Shown in pieces: positions 16,732 to 26,909 of a stretch of DNA of 46,980 nucleotides. The stretch spans positions 1 through 46,980 of the forward strand of contig CAISPN010000009.1 in the NCBI GenBank assembly GCA_903887375.1. The letters run 5' to 3'. This stretch comes from an uncultured cyanobacterium (GTDB taxonomy: Bacteria; Cyanobacteriota; Cyanobacteriia; Cyanobacteriales; Microcystaceae). Position numbers and translations under genes: made by a program. Under the pieces are notes generated by a model. It worked only from the letters and a program-made list of their open reading frames with translations. It did not search any database and was not told the origin of the DNA. How positions within the stretch are numbered: position 1 is the stretch's first letter; every line of letters starts with the position of its first letter.

Positions 16732-18600
16732 ATGCAAATACCTCGCCTACACCCTGATACGGTAGAAGACGTAAAACAGAGAATTGACATAGTAGATGTT
16801 GTTTCTGACTATGTTGTTTTGCGCAAGCAGGGCAGAAGCGGATTGGTTGGACTATGTCCTTTCCACCAGGAAAAAACCGGCAGTTTCACTGTCAATCCCA
16901 CAGAGCGGTTTTACCATTGTTTTGGCTGCTCTGCTAGCGGAGATGGTATCAAATTCTTGATGGAAATTGGCAAGCAGTCCTTTGCTGAAGTAATTTTAGA
17001 TTTAGCGAGGCGCTATCAAGTACCCATTAAAACAATTGAAAATCAAGATTCCAGTGAATTTACAGCGAAACTAAGCATACGAGATAGTCTCTATGAGATT
17101 ATGGCAGTGGCTACGACCTTTTATCAAAACGTCCTAAAACAACAACAAGGACAATTTGCCCTTGATTATCTTCTTGAGCAGAGAAAATTAAGCCTAGATA
17201 CTATCGATTCTTTTGGTTTGGGCTACGCGCCTTCTGGCTGGGAAAATCTTTACAGATACTTAGTAGAGAGTAAGCGCTATCCGGTATCTTTAGTAGAACA
17301 GGCAGGTTTAATCAAGCCAAATAAAGCTGCAACTGGCTACTATGATCTTTTTAGAGAGCGTCTGATGATCCCTATCAAAGACCTTAAAGGAAAAGTAGTA
17401 GCCTTTGGTAGTCGCTCACTTGATGGGCAAGAGCCCAAATATCTCAATTCTCCTGAAAGTGAGCTTTTTGATAAGAGTAAAATTCTCTATGGGCTAGATA
17501 GAGCTAAAAAAAGTATTAATCAAAAAGATCAAGCCATCGTTGTAGAGGGGTATTTTGATGTTATATCCCTCCATAGTGCTGGAGTTGAAAATGTTGTAGC
17601 CTCTCTAGGAACTGCCTTTAGCCAAGATCAGCTTAAGCAATTGCTACGCTTTAGTCAATCCAAACAAATTATTTTTAATTTTGATACAGATCAAGCTGGC
17701 CTAGCTGCTACCCAAAGAGCTCTTAAAGAAATTGAGCCAGAAATCTATTCAGGGCAAGTGCAAGCTAAAATCCTCCAGATTCCCCAAGGCAAAGACCCCG
17801 ATGAATTTTTAAGATCAGATCCCGATGCTTTAAATGAGTATTTAAAAATTGTACATGATGCTCCTATTTGGCTAGATTGGCAAATCGCTCAAATAATTCA
17901 AGACAAAGATCTAGATAAATCTGAGCATTTTCAACAAATTTCTCAAGAAATTTTGCAACTTATTAAAAAAGTAGAAAGCCCAAACTTTCGTACTAACTAT
18001 ATAGAAAAATGTGCAGCTATTCTTGCTAATGGCAAAGAGAGATTGATTCCTATTTATGTGCAAAATTTACAAACTCAAATTAGCCAATCTTCCAAAAAAT
18101 CTACAGCTATCATCCCTAAATCCACTGCTGAACATAGCCTTTTAGAAAGAGCTGAATATTATCTGTTACTTATTTATCTACACTTTCCTCAATACCGCCA
18201 AAGCATCAGTGATTTGTTGGAAAAAAAAGAGATGGCATTTACCATTAGCACTCATCGTTTGCTCTGGTGTAAGATAGTAGAAATTGATCAAGATAATTAC
18301 AACCAATCTCTACTGGAATCTCTTCAGGACTATTATTTACAAGAGACTGAAGAATTTAAAGGGGTATCTAACCTATTTTCTTTAACTGAAAAAGAACGCC
18401 AAGACTTATTTAGAATTCCTGAGCTGATTGAACAGTCTATCCTCGCTTTAGAGCAGGCTCACTTGGAAAAATACAGTCAATTGTGCTTGCAAAAATTTCT
18501 TAAGGAGCAGACAGACTATTATTGGCAAGAATTCTCTCAAACCAAACTCAAGATAAATGAATTAATCGAGGAACGTCAATCACTCAATAAGAATATTTAG
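16732..18600 (+). CDS. dnaG: DNA primase
   Basis: Synthesises RNA primers at the replication fork. The zinc-binding domain has CPFH (Cys42, His45) and CFGC (Cys63, Cys66). The RNA polymerase core contains FGSRSLDGQEPKYLNSPES and FDKSKILYGLDRA. The TOPRIM domain shows VVEGYFDVISLHSAG (Glu271 region), ASLGTAFS and IIFNFDTDQAG. A C-terminal helicase-interaction domain follows. At 622 residues it has normal length. The ATG at 16732 gives the usual start (RLHPDTVEDVKQRIDIVDVV); a TTG six bases earlier is also in frame. Its TAG shares bases with the TAA of the convergent downstream gene (TTAG, 18597-18600). Confidence 0.97.
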   Translation: MQIPRLHPDTVEDVKQRIDIVDVVSDYVVLRKQGRSGLVGLCPFHQEKTGSFTVNPTERFYHCFGCSASGDGIKFLMEIGKQSFAEVILDLARRYQVPIKTIENQDSSEFTAKLSIRDSLYEIMAVATTFYQNVLKQQQGQFALDYLLEQRKLSLDTIDSFGLGYAPSGWENLYRYLVESKRYPVSLVEQAGLIKPNKAATGYYDLFRERLMIPIKDLKGKVVAFGSRSLDGQEPKYLNSPESELFDKSKILYGLDRAKKSINQKDQAIVVEGYFDVISLHSAGVENVVASLGTAFSQDQLKQLLRFSQSKQIIFNFDTDQAGLAATQRALKEIEPEIYSGQVQAKILQIPQGKDPDEFLRSDPDALNEYLKIVHDAPIWLDWQIAQIIQDKDLDKSEHFQQISQEILQLIKKVESPNFRTNYIEKCAAILANGKERLIPIYVQNLQTQISQSSKKSTAIIPKSTAEHSLLERAEYYLLLIYLHFPQYRQSISDLLEKKEMAFTISTHRLLWCKIVEIDQDNYNQSLLESLQDYYLQETEEFKGVSNLFSLTEKERQDLFRIPELIEQSILALEQAHLEKYSQLCLQKFLKEQTDYYWQEFSQTKLKINELIEERQSLNKNI

Positions 18601-18911
18601 TTATCGTTTTGATCTGAGTAATTTTTATGGCTGAGCCTTTCAACTTCAGGACAATCATCAGCAATCAAAAGCTCACTGTTATCACGAGATACTGAAGCTA
18701 TCTTGCAACTGATAGAGCCAACACTATCTAGACGAAACATCTCTTCCCAAGCGCTAATCTCATCATCTTCATCTGATTCATAGCGAATGGTGACCAAATC
18801 ACCTTCAAGAGAAAGAATTTTAGCTTTGTCAATCCAGCGCTGCTGATCCCGCAAATAAATAGAAACTTCCCGGTTATCTGTAAAAAGTTGATATATCTTG
18901 CGGTGCAACAT
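18597..18911 (-). CDS. DUF6679-type conserved cyanobacterial protein
   Basis: A 104-residue protein beginning MLHRKIYQLFTDNREVSIYL and continuing RDQQRWIDKAKILSLEGDLV and RYESDEDDEISAWEEMFRLDSVGSIS. I recognise this as the small conserved family found across cyanobacteria, from memory. The N-terminal 70 residues look like a small beta-barrel, reminiscent of Sm/SH3-type folds, and the tail is acidic and Ser/Asp-rich. Function is unknown. AGGAG lies just upstream of the ATG. Its stop overlaps that of dnaG by four bases. Confidence 0.78.
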   Translation of the reverse strand: MLHRKIYQLFTDNREVSIYLRDQQRWIDKAKILSLEGDLVTIRYESDEDDEISAWEEMFRLDSVGSISCKIASVSRDNSELLIADDCPEVERLSHKNYSDQNDN

Positions 18912-19018
18912 GGGCTTCTCCTGAACAGATAGCTCAATAATTAAAAAAATTATTCTAGAGAGGATCTTTTTATGCTAATAAAATATCACTCATGCAATAA
19001 TTCTAACTCAAGGCTTGC

Positions 19019-19885
19019 CTAAATAGTATGTTTTTCCAATAATCGTCTGATATGTGATTCGATAATATCAGTTTGTTCCAGCATGGCAATATGTCCACAA
19101 TCATTTATCTCGATTACATTAGAGCCGGTTTCTTTAAACAACCAATGAAAACTGGCCAAATGTCTGACATATTTGGTTTCCATCACTATGTCTTTGTCTC
19201 CAGCAATAAAATAGACTGGCTGTTTTAACTGGGCTACTAACTGGGGCAGAAGGTGTACTTCTTCTTCTGTGGTTGAATTCATTAAAGAGCCCAATGCTGC
19301 TTTGCTATCTGCTATGACAAAGTCTATTACTCTTTGTTTTCCCCATTGACGAGCTAGAGGCCGGTGAACCATGGTGTGGGAAAAAACCAGATCTAGCAAA
19401 GGGCATTTGAGCAGCCAAGTTGGTCTCATTCGCACTAATTTTTCGCCAATTAGACGAAAACGCTCAAATTCTTCTTTTAAATAAATTCCCCCACCGGTGT
19501 TTAAACAAATGACACCTGTGATTATTTTGGGCTCTAGTTGTGCCATTGTCAGCGCTAAAATACCACCAAGAGAATGTCCAACTAGCCAGGCGTGCTTTAT
19601 TTCCAGTTTGTTTAATAGAATCTGCAGATCTCGGGCATAAGACTCTAGGGTATAGTGATTTTCTTGTTCAGTTTCATTATTTTCAGAAGACTGAGATTCA
19701 CCAAAGCCCCTCATGTCATAGGTAAGACAACGATAGTTTAAACTCAGTTTTTGTACTAAGGGCTGCCAGTAGCTTTTGCCCAATAACCAACCATGAATAA
19801 AAACAAGTACTGGACTGGTATCTGAGAAAGTCGGTGTGGTCAACTCATAAAAATGAGGAAATCCTAGAATATCGATCTTTGGCAT
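19019..19885 (-). CDS. Alpha/beta-hydrolase fold protein
   Basis: A 288-residue soluble hydrolase. VFIHGWLLGKSYW (28-40) supplies the oxyanion-hole HG, YDMRGFGES (56-64) is the conserved loop after strand 4, and LVGHSLGGILAL (101-112) holds the nucleophile Ser105 in the GxSxG elbow. FIAGDKDIV carries the likely catalytic Asp, and NDCGHIAMLEQ the catalytic His near residue 267. No signal peptide. Substrate cannot be read from the sequence; lipase, esterase or haloperoxidase-like members share this pattern. The neighbouring genes give no clue to a pathway. Confidence 0.9.
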   Translation of the reverse strand: MPKIDILGFPHFYELTTPTFSDTSPVLVFIHGWLLGKSYWQPLVQKLSLNYRCLTYDMRGFGESQSSENNETEQENHYTLESYARDLQILLNKLEIKHAWLVGHSLGGILALTMAQLEPKIITGVICLNTGGGIYLKEEFERFRLIGEKLVRMRPTWLLKCPLLDLVFSHTMVHRPLARQWGKQRVIDFVIADSKAALGSLMNSTTEEEVHLLPQLVAQLKQPVYFIAGDKDIVMETKYVRHLASFHWLFKETGSNVIEINDCGHIAMLEQTDIIESHIRRLLEKHTI

Positions 19886-20032
19886 GTCTAGTATTTTTTT
19901 GAGCTACGGACTAGTTTAGCCCGAGATTTGGCCGATATTGTCAAGGAGATAAAAAATGCTTCCTAGATGTTATTCTAGTATCTTAGCTTGTGAGATATCG
20001 ATAATATCAAAAATCTACAAAAGCTTTGATGA

Positions 20033-20581
<549 letters not shown>

Positions 20582-20587
20582 TCATGC

Positions 20588-20616
20588 TTGACTATGGGAC
20601 GGGGATATCTTACAAT
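20588..20616 (+). promoter_or_regulatory. Sigma-70-type promoter of tRNA-Pro
   Basis: TTGACT (20588-20593) and TACAAT (20611-20616) are separated by exactly 17 bases, close to the TTGACA-17-TATAAT consensus. The tRNA starts at 20627, which puts the expected transcription start three to five bases ahead of it. Confidence 0.75.
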
Positions 20617-20626
20617 CAAATTATTA

Positions 20627-20700
20627 CGGGATGTAGCGCAGCTTGGTAGCGCGCCTGCTTTGGGAGCAGGATGTCGCAGGTTCAAGTCCTGTCATCCCGA
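20627..20700 (+). tRNA. tRNA-Pro (anticodon TGG)
   Basis: A 74-base cloverleaf. The acceptor stem pairs CGGGATG with CATCCCG, the D arm contains AGCTTGGTAGC, and the anticodon stem CCTGC/GCAGG encloses the loop TTTGGGA with anticodon TGG for CCA proline codons. The T arm reads CAGGTTCAAGTCCTG. The discriminator base is A, and CCA is not encoded, so it must be added; the cca gene lies at 34244-35494 in this window. Confidence 0.97.
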
Positions 20701-20729
20701 CTCTGTAAGTTAAAGAAAGATAGCTATTG

Positions 20730-20756
20730 CCCAAGATTCTTCTTGGGATTTTTTTT
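20730..20756 (+). terminator. Rho-independent terminator after tRNA-Pro
   Basis: A perfect seven-base stem, CCCAAGA (20730-20736) with TCTTGGG (20741-20747), has a TTCT loop, then an A and eight T residues. It lies 29 bases beyond the tRNA and ends the unit before map. It is the only textbook intrinsic terminator I found in the window. Confidence 0.85.
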
Positions 20757-20772
20757 AAAATAAATAGCCTAA

Positions 20773-21591
20773 ATGAATTTTCTAAATAAATTAATTAAAT
20801 CATTTGAATCAGTGCCAAAGATTGCTAGGCAGCCAACAATAGCTCTCAAGTCTTCTGCCGAGATAGAATTGATGCGCAGATCTGGTCAGATAGCAGCAAC
20901 TGTTCTCAAAGAAATAATAGATCTTGCCAAGCCAGGTATGACTACGATGGATTTGGATCTCTATGCAGAGAGGCGCATCAAAGAAATGGGAGCAACCCCG
21001 AGTTTTAAAGGGTATCATGGTTTTCCTGCTACTCTTTGCACTTCTATTAATCATGAAGCAGTACATGGTATCCCTAGTGCTAATAGAAAGCTAAAAGAAG
21101 GAGATTTGGTTAAGGTCGATGTAGGTGCTTATTGCCAAGGCTATCATGGTGATTCCTGCGTAACTATTGCTGTAGGCAAGGTCACACAGCAGGCTAATAG
21201 ATTACTAAATGCAGCTAACAGCGCGCTTTATTGCGGGATTGAGCAGGTTAAAGAAGGCAATTATCTTTTGGATATTGCCGGAGCCATAGAAGACTATGTA
21301 AAAAAAATGGGCTATTCTGTAGTAGAAGACTACACCGGCCATGGGGTTGGACGCAATCTACATGAAGATCCCCAAGTCTTCAATTTTCGTACTAAAGAAC
21401 TACCAAATGTCCGGCTAAAATCGGGCATGGTCTTAGCAATTGAGCCTATACTAAATGCAGGTTCTAAATATACCAAAACTCTTAGGGATCGCTGGACGGT
21501 TGTGACTTTAGACAATTTGCTCTCAGCTCAGTTTGAGCACACTGTTTTGGTGACCGCTACCGGTTATGAAATATTGACCGATCGCACGTAA
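20773..21591 (+). CDS. map: Methionine aminopeptidase, type I
   Basis: Removes N-terminal methionine from nascent proteins. The pita-bread metal ligands are all visible: KVDVGAY (first Asp), HGDSCVT (second Asp), [13 protein letters not shown] (His), LAIEPILN (Glu) and QFEHTVLV (Glu). The 272-residue length includes an N-terminal extension of about 25 residues ([20 protein letters not shown]) before the core begins at [16 protein letters not shown]. Together with def elsewhere in the window it covers N-terminal methionine excision. It starts right after the tRNA-Pro terminator. Confidence 0.96.
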   Translation: MNFLNKLIKSFESVPKIARQPTIALKSSAEIELMRRSGQIAATVLKEIIDLAKPGMTTMDLDLYAERRIKEMGATPSFKGYHGFPATLCTSINHEAVHGIPSANRKLKEGDLVKVDVGAYCQGYHGDSCVTIAVGKVTQQANRLLNAANSALYCGIEQVKEGNYLLDIAGAIEDYVKKMGYSVVEDYTGHGVGRNLHEDPQVFNFRTKELPNVRLKSGMVLAIEPILNAGSKYTKTLRDRWTVVTLDNLLSAQFEHTVLVTATGYEILTDRT

Positions 21592-21614
21592 AAAGTACAT
21601 TTTTTTTTAGAACT

Positions 21615-21935
21615 ATGAATTTACCAGAAGAATCACAATTACAAGAAAAGCTCAAAAACGTAGAACCGCAAGTCTATCAAACCAGTCCGCTGGTTGAAGA
21701 AAGCAAGCCTGGTTGGATAGAAATTGTTCAAACCCTGCAAAACACCCTTAACAAACTCTCCCTATTTTGGAAAGTTGTTTTGATAGTAGGGGCGGTGGTT
21801 TTCTTTTTTGCCATTTTAAATATATTTTTCAAATTAGTTAGCGCATTAATTAGCCTGTTTATACTATTTGCGGTGATCTATGTAGGCTACCGGTTAATCA
21901 TATTTTCTGCCGCTTCTAAATCATCCAAGGAATAA
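21615..21935 (+). CDS. Small membrane protein of unknown function
   Basis: A 106-residue protein with a polar N-terminal half (about 1-48) and two adjacent hydrophobic helices: LFWKVVLIVGAVVFFFAILN and LVSALISLFILFAVIYVGYR. The tail is short, Ser/Lys-rich. I do not recognise the family. It lies 23 bases after map and 8 bases before speA on the same strand, so it is probably in one transcript with them. The soluble head suggests a protein-protein contact on the cytoplasmic side, but this is guesswork. Confidence 0.75.
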   Translation: MNLPEESQLQEKLKNVEPQVYQTSPLVEESKPGWIEIVQTLQNTLNKLSLFWKVVLIVGAVVFFFAILNIFFKLVSALISLFILFAVIYVGYRLIIFSAASKSSKE

Positions 21936-21943
21936 AAATAATT

Positions 21944-23908
21944 ATGATCTCCAAAAACAAAATTGTCCCTCCAGCTTCACTGGAGTCACCTGGCTTGAAA
22001 AAAAAATGGAATATTGAAGATAGTGAAAACTTATACCGAATAAAAGGTTGGGGTGAGCCTTACTTTTCTATCAATGCCGCAGGAAATATTACGGTCTCCC
22101 CTAAAGGCGAGCGCGGCGGTTCACTTGATTTATGGGAATTAGTAGAAGCTCTCAAACAGAGAAATATTGGATTACCCCTTTTGATCCGTTTTTCTGATAT
22201 TCTCTCTGATCGCATTGAGCGGTTAAATGCGGCTTTTGCCCGTGCTATTGCCCGTTATAACTACCCCAATGTCTATAGAGGAGTTTATCCAATTAAATGC
22301 AATCAGCATCGTCACATAGTCGAATCTCTTGTCAAATATGGAAAACCCTATCAATTTGGTCTAGAGGCTGGCTCTAAAGCAGAACTAATGATTGCTCTTG
22401 CCGAATTGGAACCAAATTCTTCAGAGTCGCTGCTAATCTGTAATGGCTATAAAGATCTCGAGTATATAAGAACAGCTTTGCTAGCTAGAAAACTAGGACA
22501 TAATACAATTATCGTCATAGAGCAGCTAGAAGAAGTTGCTATGTGTATTGAGATCAGTAAAGACCTAGAAATTAAGCCAGTACTGGGAATTAGAGCCAAA
22601 TTGTGCACTAAAGGTATGGGGCGCTGGGGATCTTCTACCGGTGATAGGGCTAAATTTGGACTCACGATACCTGAGATTTTAAAAGCCACCCAGCAGTTAT
22701 CTGCTGCCGGTTTGCTCGATTGTCTACAGTTGCTCCACTATCACATTGGCTCCCAGATTGCTGCTATAAACGTCATCAAAGATGCCATTCGTGAAGCATC
22801 AATGATCTACGTTGAATTGGCAAATATTGGGGGCAATATGCAGTATCTAGACGTTGGAGGCGGATTAGCTGTAGATTACGATGGCTCTAAAACTAATTTC
22901 TATGCTTCCAAAAACTACAATATGCAGAACTATGCCAATGATATTGTGGCAGAGATTAAGGAGTCTTGCGAGCAAGCTCAAATCAAGGCACCTATCCTAG
23001 TCAGTGAAAGTGGCAGAGCAATTGGAGCTCATCACTCTGTCTTGATTTTTGATGTTCTCAATATTGGCGAGGTGGATACAAGCTTACCCGATCCAGCCTC
23101 TTCAGAAGATCACTTGATCATTCGTAATCTCTGGGAAACCTATGAAAATATTACAGTAGAGAACTACCAAGAGGCTTACCATGATGCAATGCAATTCAAA
23201 GAAGAGTCTATTAGTTTGTTTAATTTTGGCTATCTTGGACTTGCCCAAAGGGCAAAGGCTGAACGAATTTACTGGGCTTGTTGTGGCAAAATTCTAGAAA
23301 TCATTAGACAGCAGGAATATGTTCCCGATGATTTAGAGGATCTTGAGAAAAATATGGCATCTATTTACTATGTCAATCTTTCTGTTTTTCAATCAGCCCC
23401 TGATGCTTGGGCAATAGATCAGCTCTTCCCCATATTGCCTATACATAGACTCAATCAAGAGCCCACCAATAGAGGTATTTTGGCTGATTTGACCTGTGAT
23501 AGTGATGGCAAGATTGAACAGTTTATTGACCTTAGAGATGTAAAATCTGTTTTAGAGCTTCACCCTCTAGAGCAAAGTGGTTCTTTAGAGAAGAAAAACT
23601 ACTATTTGGGAATGTTTCTCGTTGGTGCTTATCAAGAGATCATGGGTAATTTGCACAATCTTTTTGGAGACACCAATGTAGTACATATTGAAATCCAACC
23701 CAATGGCTACCAAATACAATATCTAGTTCGCGGCGATACAGTGACCGAAGTTTTGGGCTATGTACAATACAAAGCAGAAGATCTGCTAGAAAAAATTCGC
23801 CAGCAGACCGAAAAAGCTATGCAGCAAAAAAACATGAGCCTCAAAGAGTGCCAATTGCTTCTAAATGACTACGAAAAAAATCTAGCCAGTTATACCTATC
23901 TAGCCTAG
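21944..23908 (+). CDS. speA: Biosynthetic arginine decarboxylase
   Basis: A PLP enzyme that converts arginine to agmatine for polyamine synthesis. The 654-residue length is normal. [18 protein letters not shown] contains the PLP lysine (Lys118). [61 protein letters not shown] and [18 protein letters not shown] are all SpeA signatures. The N-terminus starts [20 protein letters not shown] as in cyanobacterial homologues. Many cyanobacteria have two SpeA paralogues. Its TAG overlaps the stop of the convergent rpsR by four bases (CTAG). Confidence 0.96.
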   Translation: MISKNKIVPPASLESPGLKKKWNIEDSENLYRIKGWGEPYFSINAAGNITVSPKGERGGSLDLWELVEALKQRNIGLPLLIRFSDILSDRIERLNAAFARAIARYNYPNVYRGVYPIKCNQHRHIVESLVKYGKPYQFGLEAGSKAELMIALAELEPNSSESLLICNGYKDLEYIRTALLARKLGHNTIIVIEQLEEVAMCIEISKDLEIKPVLGIRAKLCTKGMGRWGSSTGDRAKFGLTIPEILKATQQLSAAGLLDCLQLLHYHIGSQIAAINVIKDAIREASMIYVELANIGGNMQYLDVGGGLAVDYDGSKTNFYASKNYNMQNYANDIVAEIKESCEQAQIKAPILVSESGRAIGAHHSVLIFDVLNIGEVDTSLPDPASSEDHLIIRNLWETYENITVENYQEAYHDAMQFKEESISLFNFGYLGLAQRAKAERIYWACCGKILEIIRQQEYVPDDLEDLEKNMASIYYVNLSVFQSAPDAWAIDQLFPILPIHRLNQEPTNRGILADLTCDSDGKIEQFIDLRDVKSVLELHPLEQSGSLEKKNYYLGMFLVGAYQEIMGNLHNLFGDTNVVHIEIQPNGYQIQYLVRGDTVTEVLGYVQYKAEDLLEKIRQQTEKAMQQKNMSLKECQLLLNDYEKNLASYTYLA

Positions 23909-24120
23909 GCTTCTTTGTTGATAAAGGGCATCAAGGCAATAATTCTTGCCCTTTTGACAGCTTCAGTTAGATCTCTTTGTTGTTTAGCAGTAAGACCAGT
24001 GATACGACGAGGCAGGATTTTACCTCTTTCTGTTGTAAATTTTTTTAGCAGTTCTATATCTTTGTAGTCAATTGGTTGGGTCGGAGGAATAGGCGATAAG
24101 CGCTTGCGATAATAGTTCAT
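23905..24120 (-). CDS. rpsR: 30S ribosomal protein bS18
   Basis: A 71-residue S18 protein: [40 protein letters not shown] and [20 protein letters not shown] are the canonical segments. It lies 12 bases downstream of rpmG, an arrangement common in cyanobacteria and plastids (rpl33-rps18). Confidence 0.97.
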   Translation of the reverse strand: MNYYRKRLSPIPPTQPIDYKDIELLKKFTTERGKILPRRITGLTAKQQRDLTEAVKRARIIALMPFINKEA

Positions 24121-24132
24121 ATTGCTATATTT

Positions 24133-24327
24133 CTATTTGATTTCCTTGTGAACAGTGTGCTTGTTGCAGTGAGGACAGAACTTTTTGAGTTCAAGTCTGG
24201 CCGTGGTATTGCGACGGTTTTTAGTAGTGGCATAGCGAGATACGCCAGGAGTGCGCTGATCGTTGTTAGTGCGGCACTCAGTGCATTCTATTGTGATGGT
24301 GATACGGACGCCTTTTTTACTGGCCAT
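24133..24327 (-). CDS. rpmG: 50S ribosomal protein bL33 (zinc-binding form)
   Basis: A 64-residue L33 protein. [18 protein letters not shown] is followed by [20 protein letters not shown] and [16 protein letters not shown]. Two CxxC pairs (ECTEC and CPHC) show the zinc-ribbon, C-plus form. First gene of the rpmG-rpsR unit, divergent from the MCE-type ABC ATPase. Confidence 0.97.
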   Translation of the reverse strand: MASKKGVRITITIECTECRTNNDQRTPGVSRYATTKNRRNTTARLELKKFCPHCNKHTVHKEIK

Positions 24328-24454
24328 AGCTTAAAAGAAATATAAAAGCTCAAAATTACACAGTCTTTCATTATTTCACATAAATGATTAATTTTCAAGG
24401 CATATTTGGTTAATGATAAGATAATACCTAAAAAAGAATCCCTCCAATATTGTT

Positions 24455-25243
24455 ATGGATTGTGAACCTTTAATAGAGCTCAAGGAAGTGACCAAATATT
24501 TTGGGGATCGTTGCATCTTCAACAAAATCAACCTGAAGGTTCATAAAGGAGATGCTTTGGTTATTGTGGGACCATCTGGTACTGGAAAATCGACCATACT
24601 TAGGATAATTTCTGGACTAGAGCCGATTGACGGTGGTGAAATTTACATTAAGGGCAAGTTGCGAAAAGGAACAATCGAGGATAGTGAAAACACTATCAAG
24701 ATATCTCTGGTATTCCAACAATCGGCCTTGTTTGATTCTTTGACAGTTGGCGAGAATGTGGGGTTTTATCTACTTGAGCACTCTAAGCTTCCTCCCCAAA
24801 AAATTCAACAGATAGTCGAAGAAAAATTACAGATGGTGGGCTTGTCTAATATAAGTGATCGCTATCCAGCCGAGCTTTCTGGTGGAATGCGCAAGAGGGT
24901 GAGTTTTGCCAGAGCAATCGTTGCCGATCCAAGCGACCCACATGATAACCCGGATGTAATTTTGTACGACGAACCAACAGCAGGACTAGATCCTATTGCC
25001 TCTACCTTAATTGAAGATTTGGTTAGAAATCTGCAATTAAGTGACCAAGGTTGTCAAACATATATCATGGTCTCTCATCAGCATAGTACGATAAGACGCA
25101 CAGCAGATCGCATCATCCTACTTTACAATAGTGTTATTCAGTGGGAAGGTCGTGTTAATGAGCTAGATACTACTGATAATCCTTTAGTTAAACAGTTTTT
25201 CAGAGGTGAAATTGAAGGTCCAATTCGTTCTATTGACCTATAA
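24455..25243 (+). CDS. ABC transporter ATPase of MCE/Mla type (MlaF-like)
   Basis: A 262-residue ATPase for lipid transport between the membranes. Walker A is GPSGTGKST (39-47), the Q-loop reads LVFQQSALFDSLTVGENVGF, the signature LSGGMRKRVSFARAI and Walker B VILYDEPTAGLDP. LSGGMRKR, in place of LSGGQ, and SALFDSLTV are typical of MlaF. It is followed after 11 bases by the MCE-domain protein, its substrate-binding partner. The permease (MlaE/Ycf63-like) is not in the window. An AAGGA ribosome site serves the next gene but none is evident here. Confidence 0.9.
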   Translation: MDCEPLIELKEVTKYFGDRCIFNKINLKVHKGDALVIVGPSGTGKSTILRIISGLEPIDGGEIYIKGKLRKGTIEDSENTIKISLVFQQSALFDSLTVGENVGFYLLEHSKLPPQKIQQIVEEKLQMVGLSNISDRYPAELSGGMRKRVSFARAIVADPSDPHDNPDVILYDEPTAGLDPIASTLIEDLVRNLQLSDQGCQTYIMVSHQHSTIRRTADRIILLYNSVIQWEGRVNELDTTDNPLVKQFFRGEIEGPIRSIDL

Positions 25244-25254
25244 GGAAATTTACT

Positions 25255-26541
25255 ATGCAAAAATCACGCACAGTTCGTGAGGGCTATCTCGGTATTTTTT
25301 CCTTACTAGGGCTTATTTTGTTTGGAGTTCTGGCTTTCTGGCTATCAGGGGGAGAATTTGGTACAAAAACCTATACCTTAGCTGTCAGGTTCCTCAATGC
25401 CAGTGGAATTAAAGAAGGAGCCCCAGTTAACTATCGGGGAGTTTTGGTTGGCACCGTCTCTAGTGTCGTGCCTCGTACTAACCAAGTTGTTGTTAAGTTA
25501 AGGCTCAATGACAAAGCAAAAATTCCAGTTGGCTCGAAAATAGAAGTCAGTCGGTATGGCTTGTTAGGTGAATCTTCTATAGAAATTACACCAATTAGCA
25601 TGGAATCTGAGCAATTGAGCAAAATCTCTCCTTCTGATACTAGCTGTAACCCTAAAATCATTTTATGTAATAACGATCAAGTCGAAGGTGGATCTGGTAC
25701 TCAAGTATTTGCTAATTTAGCTCGTTTGAGTCAAGCTTTTACTAATCCGGCATTTCTTGAAAAAATTAGTACTACCTTAAAAAATGTAGAGCTTTTGAGC
25801 GCAGATCTATCCAAAGCCTCCAAAGGCTTAGACAAGAGACTAGATACTATCACCGGAGAAACAACCGCAGCAGCCCACTCGATCAATCAAACAGCCCAAG
25901 ATACCGCAAAAGTTGCAAAAACCATGAATATCATATTGTCCGAGAATCACAGTGATATTGATGAAACAATCAAAGGTTCAAGAAAATTGCTCTCGAGTCT
26001 CAATGAAGTGATTGCCCAAAATAAATCCAATATCACTCTAGGTATCTCTAATGTTCAAAAAGCCAGTCAAGATATCGATAACTTAGCTCTACAAATGCAG
26101 AGTACGCTTAAGCAGGCTGATAAGTTTTTGCGCTCACCAGAGGCGGCTAACATTTTGGCAAATTTGGACAAAGTCTCTACTAATGCAGTCCAAATATCCC
26201 ACAATTTAGATGGAATTTCTAAGTCCTTAAATGATCCCAAAATCATTTTAACTGTACAGCAGACTTTAGAATCGGCCAGAAGTACTTTTGAAAATACCCA
26301 AAAAATCACCTCAGATTTAGATGAGCTCACAGGCGATCCTAAATTTAGAGCGAATTTACGACGTTTAATAAATGGATTGAGTTCTCTTGTTTCTACTACA
26401 GATCAATTGGAACGACAAGTGCGTCTATCGCAGGCTTTAGAAACAACACGCTTTTCTATTGATAGCTCAAATATTCCACCCTATCGGTCAGAAACTGATC
26501 AAATTAAGGCAGATCAAAAAAAAGAAGAGCTTCATTTTTAG
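25255..26541 (+). CDS. MCE-domain (MlaD-like) lipid transport protein
   Basis: A 428-residue protein with one N-terminal membrane anchor (residues 10-31, GYLGIFSLLGLILFGVLAFW) and a single MCE domain (about 40-120): YTLAVRFLNASGIKEGAPVN, YRGVLVGTVSSV, KVEVSRYGLLGESSIEITP-like sequence. A cyanobacterial insertion with CNPKIILCNNDQVEGG (two Cys, residues about 132-139) follows, then a long helical region (about 150-400) rich in repeated N/S/L heptads. It is thought to shuttle lipids across the periplasm with the upstream ATPase. Length fits cyanobacterial and plant TGD2-like members with extended helices. Confidence 0.88.
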   Translation: MQKSRTVREGYLGIFSLLGLILFGVLAFWLSGGEFGTKTYTLAVRFLNASGIKEGAPVNYRGVLVGTVSSVVPRTNQVVVKLRLNDKAKIPVGSKIEVSRYGLLGESSIEITPISMESEQLSKISPSDTSCNPKIILCNNDQVEGGSGTQVFANLARLSQAFTNPAFLEKISTTLKNVELLSADLSKASKGLDKRLDTITGETTAAAHSINQTAQDTAKVAKTMNIILSENHSDIDETIKGSRKLLSSLNEVIAQNKSNITLGISNVQKASQDIDNLALQMQSTLKQADKFLRSPEAANILANLDKVSTNAVQISHNLDGISKSLNDPKIILTVQQTLESARSTFENTQKITSDLDELTGDPKFRANLRRLINGLSSLVSTTDQLERQVRLSQALETTRFSIDSSNIPPYRSETDQIKADQKKEELHF

Positions 26542-26564
26542 AAAGATATATCCCAGAGGAAGAC

Positions 26565-26816
26565 CTACTTGTTAATATTTTCTTCTTCTTCGTCTCTTTC
26601 TTGTTTGAGTTCGCGCAGGCATTCTTGGGCAACTCCAATAGATACTCCAACGCCTGCTCCAATCCAGATAAAATTTTTATAAATGTTGCTATAGAGATCC
26701 CCGGAATATTTAAGTCTATTGAAATCGGGCTGGCCTATTTTGGTTGCAGCAAGTCCCACCATCATGCCAATCAAACCTGTCACCATACCAGAGAAGACTA
26801 TCAAGCGTACTTTCAT
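26565..26816 (-). CDS. Small two-helix membrane protein of unknown function
   Basis: An 83-residue protein with two hydrophobic helices, about residues 3-25 (VRLIVFSGMVTGLIGMMVGL) and 48-65 (NFIWIGAGVGVSIGVAQECL). Both are Gly-rich (GxxxG spacing), and a strongly acidic/basic tail (RELKQERDEEEENINK) follows. An AGGGAGG-like ribosome site precedes the ATG. The family is conserved-looking in cyanobacteria but I know no function. It converges with the MCE gene with a 23-base gap. Confidence 0.75.
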   Translation of the reverse strand: MKVRLIVFSGMVTGLIGMMVGLAATKIGQPDFNRLKYSGDLYSNIYKNFIWIGAGVGVSIGVAQECLRELKQERDEEEENINK

Positions 26817-26909
26817 CTAAATCTACCTCCCTATCTCTATAATTGGCTTATTCTGTAGGATTATTAGTAGATCTTCATAAGATTTAGCAAATAAATGGGA
26901 TCTTTTAAA

